Source of the DNA: Leptolyngbya sp. KIOST-1
GTDB lineage: Bacteria; Cyanobacteriota; Cyanobacteriia; Phormidesmidales; Phormidesmidaceae
Direction: 5' to 3'
Length of the DNA stretch: 64,000 bases
NCBI RefSeq assembly: GCF_000763385.1
Contig: NZ_JQFA01000004.1
Coordinates: forward strand, 1,364,001 to 1,428,000
Part shown: in pieces, positions 25,227-32,668 of the stretch
Layout of the letters: the number at the start of each line of letters is the position of its first letter
Numbering within the stretch: the stretch's first letter is position 1
Notes under the pieces: generated by a model
Told to the model about the DNA's origin: nothing
Seen by the model: only the letters and a program-made list of their open reading frames with translations
The model's database searches: none
Program-made: the position numbers and the translations under genes

Positions 25227-26126
25227 ATGGACCTGAAAGAGCTGTTGAGCAGTTTTGCCCAAATCACGGTGTTTGCCGTGATGCTATCGATGGGCATGGT
25301 ACTGGGGTTTGGGGGTGTGACGCGGCTGTGGCGGCAGCCGGGGCTGCTGCTGCGGTGTGTTTTGGCGGCCTTTGCGATCGTGCCCCTGGCGGCCATGGTG
25401 GTAACCTGGGCCATCCCTCTAAGTTTTGAGGCGCGGGCGGGGATTGCGGCTATGGCGATGATTCCCGGCGCGCCGGTCACCTACCGCAAGCTGCTCAAGG
25501 GGCCTGCGGATGCGGAACTGGCGGGCAGCTTTCAGGCCACCATGGCGCTGTTGTCAGTGGTGCTGGTGCCCCTGTGGTTTGGGGTGATTTCAGCGCTGTA
25601 TCCCAATGCGGCAGCGGCTCCTCTGGCTACGGTGTTTAAGCAGGTGATGCTGGTTCAGGGAGCGCCGCTGCTGGCGGGGGCGGCCCTGGCCCAGTGGCTG
25701 CCGGATCTAACCGCCGATTTTGAGGAGCCCCTCAACCGCATCAGCAGCGCGATGCTGGTGGGGGTGGTGCTGCTGGTGCTGGCCATGGGCCTGCCCCTGG
25801 TGCTGAAGGCTGGGCCGCTGACGGTGCTGGCGGTGGTGCTGATGGCGGCAGCGGCGCTAGTCAGCGGGCACTACCTGGGCGGAGGCGACCCCATTGCCCG
25901 CCTGACCCTGGCCCAGGCCAACGCCAGCCGCAATGCGGGGCTGGGCCTGGCGCTAATTACCCTCAACTTTCCCTCGGTGGCCCACGCGGTGCTGGTGACG
26001 ATCGCCGCCTACGCCGTCATGTCGGCGATCGCCAGCAAAATCTACGCCCACCTCTGCCAAAAGCGGCTGAACCTGCCCACACCGCCCCAGGACACCGCTC
26101 AGGGGTTTAATGCTCCTGGCCTCTGA
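25227..26126 (+). CDS. BASS-type (bile acid:sodium symporter family) transporter
   Basis: A 299-residue protein with about nine hydrophobic helices, starting MDLKELLSSFAQITVFAVMLSMGMVLGF, the usual first helix of the BASS fold. Conserved features include AMIPGAPVTYRKL in the discontinuous helix region and ANASRNAGLGLALITLNFP late in the protein. BASS members move organic anions with sodium; in cyanobacteria they include SbtA-unrelated pyruvate and other carboxylate carriers. Substrate cannot be assigned. I chose the ATG at 25227; the frame opens 6 codons upstream. Divergent from the AraC regulator, which may control it. Confidence 0.85.
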   Translation: MDLKELLSSFAQITVFAVMLSMGMVLGFGGVTRLWRQPGLLLRCVLAAFAIVPLAAMVVTWAIPLSFEARAGIAAMAMIPGAPVTYRKLLKGPADAELAGSFQATMALLSVVLVPLWFGVISALYPNAAAAPLATVFKQVMLVQGAPLLAGAALAQWLPDLTADFEEPLNRISSAMLVGVVLLVLAMGLPLVLKAGPLTVLAVVLMAAAALVSGHYLGGGDPIARLTLAQANASRNAGLGLALITLNFPSVAHAVLVTIAAYAVMSAIASKIYAHLCQKRLNLPTPPQDTAQGFNAPGL

Positions 26127-26209
26127 GGATTGGGGCGTTCTATTGTCGGTCGTTCCCAAGGGTCTTCTACAGGGTTGAACCCTGCACTTTAGGTTGTGAG
26201 AAGGAAAGG

Positions 26210-26869
26210 ATGAGTTCTATGTCTGTTTGGCACGTTTTTTCAGGTTTGGTGGTCTCGGCAGCGACGGTTGGGGCGATCGCCCCGGCGGCTTTTTCTCAGA
26301 TCACTGTGGCACCAGCACCATCGGTGCTCGCCCAGGCCAGCACCGATGGCCAGCCCACCGACACCAGCGACCTGGCCATTGACAGCCTCACCGACGACCA
26401 GGTGGCCCAGCTAGAGGCCATCTTCGATACCTATCAGCCCCAGATCGATGCCGCCACCGCCCGCTACCTGGCCAGCCTGGAGGCAATCAATGCTCTGCTG
26501 GTGCCCAGCACTGACGAGCTGGCCCTGACCAACGCCCACAATGATGTCGTGGCCGCAGACCAGGCCCTCAATGAGCTGATCTTTCAGCGCAACCTGGCCC
26601 TGCGATCGGTGCTAACGCTGGATCAGCGGCAGGTGATTAATGACTACGTGCGCGCCTACCTGGGCCGCGCCGCGCCCCCTCCGGTAGCAGTGACCTTCCC
26701 CGATACCCTGGTGGGGCTAGATGCGGATGCGGCGATCGCCAATCTCCAGGCCGACGGCTGGGGCGTGGCCTTTACCACCCCCTCCCAGGTGGGGCTCAAT
26801 CGCGGCAGCGAAAAGCTGGATGTGTACATCAACCGCAGCGGCGAGATCAGCGGCGCTCAGCTGTTTTAG
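26210..26869 (+). CDS. secreted Spy/CpxP-like protein
   Basis: A 219-residue exported protein with a signal peptide (about 1-30, cleavage near AFSQ). Residues 60-150 form a helical hairpin with the LTDDQVAQLEAIFDTY and VLTLDQRQVINDYV segments, echoing the LTxxQ motifs of Spy/CpxP periplasmic chaperones. The remaining 60 residues form a small separate domain (LVGLDADAAIANLQADGWGV), which I do not identify. It precedes the outer-membrane protein gene by 16 bases, so the two are probably co-transcribed and act in the envelope. Confidence 0.6.
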   Translation: MSSMSVWHVFSGLVVSAATVGAIAPAAFSQITVAPAPSVLAQASTDGQPTDTSDLAIDSLTDDQVAQLEAIFDTYQPQIDAATARYLASLEAINALLVPSTDELALTNAHNDVVAADQALNELIFQRNLALRSVLTLDQRQVINDYVRAYLGRAAPPPVAVTFPDTLVGLDADAAIANLQADGWGVAFTTPSQVGLNRGSEKLDVYINRSGEISGAQLF

Positions 26870-26885
26870 GGGCGCAGTTACCACC

Positions 26886-28064
26886 ATGAACCGCACCCTC
26901 AATCTGGTGGGTCTGGGGGTGGCGGCGGCGATCGCGCTGCTGCCCGCCCAGGCCAGGGCCGACGTGCCCGATGTTGTGGACAATGAACCGGCACTGACGA
27001 GCGGGGAACCGCTGGGGGAGGGGGAGAGGGGGGCGATCGCCCCAGATTCCTCCCAAGTTCCCAACACCAGCGCTGACGACACTCCAGTCAGTGCCCAGGC
27101 CGATGCGCCCTGGTTGTCGTCCACCAGCAGCAGCGATCTGCAACCCATCGCCTCCCCCTTAGCCAGCCAGGACGTTCCCCAAGCCTCCCCAGCCCAGCCC
27201 CTCGACATGGCTCAGACCCCGGCGACACCCGCCCCGGCGGAGCGGTGGCATTTTGTATTTACGCCCTACGTCTACGTGCCCCTTTTTGTCTCAGGCTCCG
27301 CCAACTTTAAAGGCACAGAAGACTTCCGAAATAACTTTGCCAACTCCAGTGGTTCCGGCAATCTTACCGATCCGTCCCGCGATTTTGAATTCGTTCCCAG
27401 CGACATTCGGGCAATTCTGCAAAGCAGATTCAACTTTGCTTTCCTAGGAGCCCTAGAAGCCTGGACGCCCAACTACACCTTTGGAATTCTGGGCAATGTG
27501 GACTACGTTTCCCTAACTAACCGGGAAACCCTGACCCGCGATGTGCGCCGCCCTGGCCTGGCCAACTTTATCCCCAGCGAGCTAAACACCGCCCTCAATA
27601 CCCAACTGTGGAATATTGATCTGGCCGCCAGCTATCGCTTTTATGACAGGGCGCGGGCTAACCCCGAAGGGCTGCACACCGAGCACGACCTGGGGCCGTT
27701 TGTGTTTGACGTGCTGGGTGGCCTGAGTATAGTCAGCCTCAACAACCAGCTGGGCCTGAGCACTAACTTGGGCGGGGAGGGCCAGTTCAGCAGCAACCGC
27801 ACCCTGATCTCGCCACTGATCGGCGGTCGCTTTCGGTGGAATGCCAACCCCAAATTGGCCGTCCTCCTATCGGGCACAGTCTCCGGGTTTGGCCTCAGCG
27901 GCATCACCCAGTACGGCTTCCGAGGCGGTGTCGATTGGATGTTCTCTGGCAACACCACCCTGGGGGCGGGGTATCGCTTTGGCTTCCTCAACTACAGCTC
28001 TAGCCAGCTCGATCTGGACGTCAACCAGAACGGCCCCTACCTGAATGTTGGCCTTCGCTTTTAA
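26886..28064 (+). CDS. probable outer-membrane beta-barrel protein
   Basis: A 392-residue protein. The start at 26886 gives a good signal peptide (MNRTLNLVGLGVAAAIALLPAQARA). A Ser/Pro/Ala-rich linker (26-115) follows, then alternating strands with aromatic girdles (WHFVFTPYVYVPLF, FGILGNVDYVSL, YGFRGGVDWMFS) and a terminal LNVGLRF, with C-terminal Phe as in proteins inserted by the BAM complex. I take it as a porin-like or OmpA-barrel-like outer-membrane protein of unknown substrate. A frame extends 55 codons upstream but would overlap the preceding gene and lacks a signal. Confidence 0.7.
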   Translation: MNRTLNLVGLGVAAAIALLPAQARADVPDVVDNEPALTSGEPLGEGERGAIAPDSSQVPNTSADDTPVSAQADAPWLSSTSSSDLQPIASPLASQDVPQASPAQPLDMAQTPATPAPAERWHFVFTPYVYVPLFVSGSANFKGTEDFRNNFANSSGSGNLTDPSRDFEFVPSDIRAILQSRFNFAFLGALEAWTPNYTFGILGNVDYVSLTNRETLTRDVRRPGLANFIPSELNTALNTQLWNIDLAASYRFYDRARANPEGLHTEHDLGPFVFDVLGGLSIVSLNNQLGLSTNLGGEGQFSSNRTLISPLIGGRFRWNANPKLAVLLSGTVSGFGLSGITQYGFRGGVDWMFSGNTTLGAGYRFGFLNYSSSQLDLDVNQNGPYLNVGLRF

Positions 28065-28519
28065 TCATTTCGTAAAAATGTCAGACGCTAACAGGTTTAG
28101 AGTCGATGAAATCGTCACGCCACCTCAAGACAATTGAGACGGCAATGCCTTCCGCAAATACCCCAAACCCAAAACGAGAAAGAATGCCATGGCTACCCTA
28201 GACAACCAACAAGCTACCCCCGGTTACAACCACAAAATTCCCGACAAAATCATGACGCCGGATACGGTGTCAACTCGCATCGGGGACTTAAAATTTTTCG
28301 ACGGCATGCCCACGCCAGACACCGTGCAAAAGGTCTACGACAACCTCGACCTAATTCGAGGAACGGAGGCTTTTCTAAACGGCATCCCAGCCACGTCAAT
28401 CGAAGGACTTCGCCTGGGCATGGCCGAATTAGGGGTTGATACCTTCAACAAGGCTATGATTCTTGACCAGTTGCTGGACTCTGCTCCTCTCTTTCTGACC
28501 GGCAACACCGACACGGTTT

Positions 28520-28530
28520 ACTGCTCGGTT
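28520..28530. repeat. 11-bp target-site duplication, left copy
   Basis: ACTGCTCGGTT directly precedes the left IS end (28531) and is repeated exactly at 31311-31321 after the right end. Ten- to twelve-base duplications are usual for IS4-family insertions. Confidence 0.9.
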
Positions 28531-28616
28531 GAATGGCACTGACATAAGAGAGCAGAAAAGGCTTCAAGCGCTTGATCTGTAAAGATCGAAGCGTCGAAGC
28601 CCAAAACCATGCCTCT

Positions 28617-29255
28617 ATGATGCCGAATCGTGCGGAAGTCCTCAAGGAGAAATACCAAAACAGTATCGGTCTACCCTTTGCCGAGGTGCTACCGGAAGCC
28701 GAGATTCAGTCTGTACTGGACGAGCAGGGAATCCGGTATCGCCAAGTGCTCTACACCCCGATGGTGGTGCTCTGGAGTTGGATCTCCCAAGTCCTCGATG
28801 TCGATAGCAGCCTTAGCCATGCGGTCAAGCGGGTAGTGAGTTGGATGAGCCTAGCGGGATTGGCGGTACCGTCAGCCGATACCGGGGGCTACAGCAAAGC
28901 GCGAAAACGGCTTCCGGAATCGATTTTCCCACCCCTACTGCGGCAAGTGGCGCAGGCGTTGCAACGGAAAGTATCCCCGGAACAACAGTGGTGTGGTCGT
29001 CCGGTCAAGGCCTTTGATGCCACGACGGTGTTGATGAGTGATACCGAGGCTAATCAAGCAGCCTATCCCCAACACAGCAATCAGAAGGTGGGTTGTGGCT
29101 TTCCGCTCTTGAAGCTTCAGGTGTGGTTTTGCGTGACCACGGGAGCCGTGCTGGAGGTAGCGATGGCCCCCTTTCGAGTCAGTGAATGGCGCTTAGCCCG
29201 CCAACTTTATCAGACGCTGTGCCCCGAGGATGTGGTGGTGGCCGATTCGGCCTAG
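28617..29255 (+). pseudogene. transposase 5' fragment (IS copy 1)
   Basis: The first 212 residues of the IS4-type transposase found intact downstream, with which it appears identical at DNA level over its length. It ends at VVVADSA, just past the second catalytic Asp, where the next IS copy begins. The junction CCTA|GGCACTG turns the Tyr codon into TAG. It lacks the catalytic Glu region and cannot be active. Confidence 0.9.
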
Positions 29256-30730
29256 GCACTGACATAAGAGAGCAGAAAAGGCTTCAAGCGCTTGATCTGT
29301 AAAGATCGAAGCGTCGAAGCCCAAAACCATGCCTCTATGATGCCGAATCGTGCGGAAGTCCTCAAGGAGAAATACCAAAACAGTATCGGTCTACCCTTTG
29401 CCGAGGTGCTACCGGAAGCCGAGATTCAGTCTGTACTGGACGAGCAGGGAATCCGGTATCGCCAAGTGCTCTACACCCCGATGGTGGTGCTCTGGAGTTG
29501 GATCTCCCAAGTCCTCGATGTCGATAGCAGCCTTAGCCATGCGGTCAAGCGGGTAGTGAGTTGGATGAGCCTAGCGGGATTGGCGGTACCGTCAGCCGAT
29601 ACCGGGGGCTACAGCAAAGCGCGAAAACGGCTTCCGGAATCGATTTTCCCACCCCTACTGCGGCAAGTGGCGCAGGCGTTGCAACGGAAAGTATCCCCGG
29701 AACAACAGTGGTGTGGTCGTCCGGTCAAGGCCTTTGATGCCACGACGGTGTTGATGAGTGATACCGAGGCTAATCAAGCAGCCTATCCCCAACACAGCAA
29801 TCAGAAGGTGGGTTGTGGCTTTCCGCTCTTGAAGCTTCAGGTGTGGTTTTGCGTGACCACGGGAGCCGTGCTGGAGGTAGCGATGGCCCCCTTTCGAGTC
29901 AGTGAATGGCGCTTAGCCCGCCAACTTTATCAGACGCTGTGCCCCGAGGATGTGGTGGTGGCCGATTCGGCCTATGGCACCTATGTGGATCTAGCCTGGG
30001 TCGCCCTGACAGGAGCCGATGCCGTCTTTCGCAAGCATCATCAGCGTCGTTGTGATTTCAGGCGGGGCAAAAAATTAGGCATTGGCGACCACATCGTCCG
30101 GTGGCAGCGCCCTAAGCAATGCCCTAACGCCCTCTCGGTTGAGGAGTTTGAAGCCTTACCCGAGTCGATTGTGGTGCGCGAAGTCTTTCTCTCCATTCAG
30201 ACGCCTGGATTTCGACCGACCAACATCGTGGTGGTGACCACCCTGCTGGACCCCAAGCGGTATCGCAAAGCCAAATTGGCCGAACTCTATCACCTCCGCT
30301 GGCAGGCCACCGAAGTCAATCTCAGGCATCTCAAAACCACCTTAGCCATGGAGATGATTGCCGCTAAAACGCCCGCCATGGTGACCAAAAGTGTTTGGGT
30401 TCATCTGTTGACCTACAATCTGCTGCGGACGTTGATGTGGGATGCGACAGCTGACTCCGAGGTCGATGCTTTACGAGTCTCCCTTCAGGGCACACGGCAA
30501 CAATTCAATCACTTCCGACCCGAGTTCCTCCATCTCGCTCCTTCCCATCAACAGCGAGGCTACCAGACCTTGTTAAGCGCCGTGCAAGCGCTGATTGTTC
30601 CGTTTCGCCCAAACCGTTCAGAACCCCGAGTCGTCAAACGTCGTCCCAAACCGTTCCCAAGAATGCAGGAACCCCGCTCAGTTCTGAAAGCTAAGCTGGT
30701 AGCTTGATAGGGCTTACATCAGTGCCATTC
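29255..30730 (+). mobile_element. IS4-family insertion sequence, nearly complete
   Basis: 1476 bp; with the four missing left-end bases (GAAT) the complete IS would be 1480 bp. The right end TCAGTGCCATTC at 30719-30730 is intact. One transposase gene fills it. Because the left terminal inverted repeat lacks its first four bases, this copy may depend on the outer end at 28531 to move. Confidence 0.88.
29337..30707 (+). CDS. IS4-family DDE transposase
   Basis: A 456-residue transposase; I chose the first ATG of MMPNRAEV (29337). An N-terminal DNA-binding region is followed by the RNase H-like core: first Asp in KAFDATTVLMSDTEANQ, second in VVVADSAYGTYVDLAW, and Glu in YHLRWQATEVNLRHLKTTL. The last is the IS4 Y-R-E-K signature, with one extra residue between R and E compared with the usual spacing. 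The C-terminus is basic (RVVKRRPKPFPRMQ). All catalytic residues are present, so the enzyme is probably functional and could act on the fragment ends around it. Confidence 0.92.
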   Translation: MMPNRAEVLKEKYQNSIGLPFAEVLPEAEIQSVLDEQGIRYRQVLYTPMVVLWSWISQVLDVDSSLSHAVKRVVSWMSLAGLAVPSADTGGYSKARKRLPESIFPPLLRQVAQALQRKVSPEQQWCGRPVKAFDATTVLMSDTEANQAAYPQHSNQKVGCGFPLLKLQVWFCVTTGAVLEVAMAPFRVSEWRLARQLYQTLCPEDVVVADSAYGTYVDLAWVALTGADAVFRKHHQRRCDFRRGKKLGIGDHIVRWQRPKQCPNALSVEEFEALPESIVVREVFLSIQTPGFRPTNIVVVTTLLDPKRYRKAKLAELYHLRWQATEVNLRHLKTTLAMEMIAAKTPAMVTKSVWVHLLTYNLLRTLMWDATADSEVDALRVSLQGTRQQFNHFRPEFLHLAPSHQQRGYQTLLSAVQALIVPFRPNRSEPRVVKRRPKPFPRMQEPRSVLKAKLVA

Positions 30731-31026
30731 AATTTCAGCCAGGTTTGCATCCTCACGATTGCTCAAAATCACAATCAAGATATGGTCGTAGGGGTAGATT
30801 TACTTTTAAGCCAGAAATGCTCGAAAAATGGTTATACAATGTTAGCTAGATCAGGTCATGTTCTCAGTGCTACGCCCCCTCTGAGGGGCTTCGCGGAAAG
30901 GCTACACAGTACGCCAGGGTTTTGGCAAAAACCGGGCAACGGCCCTCCCCCCAGGGTTTCTACCGTTTTTGAAGACGCTGCCGCTCTCGCCTCAGGGTGG
31001 CGTCATATTTTTAACCCAGCTTCTCC

Positions 31027-31287
31027 ATGCTTTCCACGAGCAACCTCTCCGCCGCTCAAGCGGAGACCTACTACACCCACGAGGACTATTACTCGGCAGA
31101 AGAAGCGGCTCATCCGACAAAGTGGGTGGGGAAAGGGGCTGCGTCGTTGGGGTTGGCTGGGATTGTCAATCAGCAGGAATTCAGCCAGATGCTTTCTGGG
31201 CAGACCCGAGTCGTCAAACGTCGTCCCAAACCGTTCCCAAGAATGCAGGAACCCCGCTCAGTTCTGAAAGCTAAGCTGGTAGCTTGA
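31027..31287 (+). pseudogene. MobF/TrwC-type relaxase N-terminus fused in frame to a transposase tail
   Basis: Residues 1-60 (MLSTSNLSAAQAETYYTHED start) match the extreme N-terminus of MobF conjugative relaxases: the tyrosine pairs Tyr15-Tyr16 and Tyr21-Tyr22 in the position of the nicking tyrosines, then HPTKWVGKGAASLGLAG. The gene is cut at base 31204 and runs straight into the last 26 residues of the IS transposase in its own frame, giving an 86-residue chimera. It has no metal-binding His triad and cannot be a working relaxase. It shows that the insertion came from, or passed through, a conjugative plasmid or integrative element. Confidence 0.8.
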
Positions 31288-31310
31288 TAGGGCTTACATC
31301 AGTGCCATTC
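31205..31310 (+). mobile_element. 3' remnant of the same IS (106 bp)
   Basis: Identical to 30625-30730, the last 106 bp of the full IS copy, including the right terminal inverted repeat. It forms the outer right end of the composite insertion. Confidence 0.88.
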
Positions 31311-31321
31311 ACTGCTCGGTT
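31311..31321. repeat. 11-bp target-site duplication, right copy
   Basis: ACTGCTCGGTT, exact match to 28520-28530. The DUF1254 reading frame resumes directly after it. Confidence 0.9.
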
Positions 31322-32668
31322 TTCTTTGACCTGGAAAAGAACGGCCCCACCGTGGTTGAGGTGCCTCCCAAATGCGGCCCCGGCACCGTCAACGACGCCT
31401 TCTTTCGCTTTGTCACCGATATGGGCATCCCTGGTCCCGATCGCGGACAGGGCGGCAAGTATTTGATTTTGCCCCCCCACGACATGGTTAACCTCACCCC
31501 GCCCGTAGGCGGTATGGAGGCCGAGGTGAATGGTGAGACTTATTTTGTCTCGCGCTCAACCAGCTACGTCAACTGGCTAATTTTGCGGGGCTTTTTGGTC
31601 GATGGCAAGACCGATGCAGCGGTTAATAACTTTAAGTCGGGGCTCAAAGTCTATCCGCTCTCCCAGAAAGACAATCCGCCCGCTATGGAGTTTATTAACG
31701 GTTCTAAAAAGAGCTTTAACACCATCCACGCCAATACCTATCCCTTTTACGAAGAGCTGCATACGGTGATCGAGCGGGAGCCAGTGTCAATGCTCGACCC
31801 AGAACTGCGGGGGTTGTTTGCTGCCATTGGCATTGAAAAAGGCAAGCCTTTTGCCCCTGATGAGCGGATGAAACAGATCTTGACGGAGGCAGTGGCGATC
31901 GGCAACGCGACAGCACGGGCGATTGTGTTTCGACCTCGGTTGGGAGGTTCGTTCTACTATTCCAATAGTGCCTGGGCTACGGCTTTTGTGGGTGGTAGCT
32001 ATGAGTGGCTCAAGGACGAGGGTCGGGGTGGCCGCAACCTGGATGCCCGCACCCTTTTCTTCTACGGGGCAACGGTTAATACCCCAGCGATGGTGCTGAA
32101 GATGGTGGGCAAAGGGTCGCAATATGCCTACGCTGCGACCGACGCCAAGGGCGATTATCTAGATGGCAGTAAGACTTACAAACTGAACATTCCGGCTAAC
32201 GTACCTGCCGCAGACTTTTGGTCAGTGGTGGCCTATGACCCCCAAACCCGCTCTGAGCTACAGACCAGTCAGCCCTTTCCCAGCAAGAACAACAAGCGTG
32301 ACTCGCTGACCCAGAACCCGGATGGGTCGGTAGACCTCTACTTTGGTCCTGAAGCTCCATCTGGGCACGAGTCGAACTGGATTGAGACGATTTCAGGTAA
32401 GGGCTGGTGGGTCTTGTTGAGGCTTTACGGTCCCCTCGATCCTTGGTTCGATAAGACCTGGCGTCCTGGAGAGTTTGAGCTGCTGTAGTCAGGAGGACAC
32501 CGGGTGGGCGATCGCATCCGGGATCGGCTGTCCCGGTAGTCATTAGCGTTAAACCCAATGCGCCTCTTGCCTCAACGAGAGGCCCGCTACCGCAAGTGGT
32601 GCGTTAGGCCCCAAAGGCCAGGCTGAGATGCTCTACCAAGATTGTGTAGTTTTTAGAGTTTCAAACTA

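Larger units (their letters stand above)
28531..31310 (+). mobile_element. composite IS4-type insertion, 2780 bp, carrying a plasmid relaxase fragment
   Basis: Bounded by inverted ends GAATGGCACTGACATAAG at the left and, reversed, GAATGGCACTGATGTAAG at the right, and flanked by the 11-bp duplication ACTGCTCGGTT. Inside lie, in order: a 5' fragment of an IS (28531-29254), a nearly complete IS (29255-30730), 474 bp of foreign DNA with the start of a MobF-type relaxase gene (30731-31204), and the last 106 bp of the same IS (31205-31310). The whole unit behaves as one transposed segment. Confidence 0.88.
28189..32488 (+). pseudogene. DUF1254/DUF1214 protein, split by an IS insertion
   Basis: Two exact halves of one gene: 28189-28530 (114 codons) and 31322-32488. 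Deleting the insertion and one copy of the 11-bp duplication rejoins them in frame (TVYCSV + FFDLEKNG) as a 502-residue protein. The first part carries the DUF1254 region (LGMAELGVDTFNKAMILDQ, TGNTDTVYCS); the second carries the rest and the DUF1214 end (FWSVVAYDPQTRSELQT, NWIETISGKGWWVLLRLY). Apart from the insertion both halves are clean, so the disruption looks recent. As it stands, the 5' half stops after three IS-encoded residues; the 3' half might be read from a GTG at 31352, but activity is unlikely. Relatives are predicted exported or envelope proteins of uncertain function. Confidence 0.88.

Noticed and set aside
31352..32488. The 3' half of the DUF1254 gene as an independent intact gene
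   Set aside because: It lacks the DUF1254 N-terminus and is exactly in frame with the upstream half once the insertion is removed.
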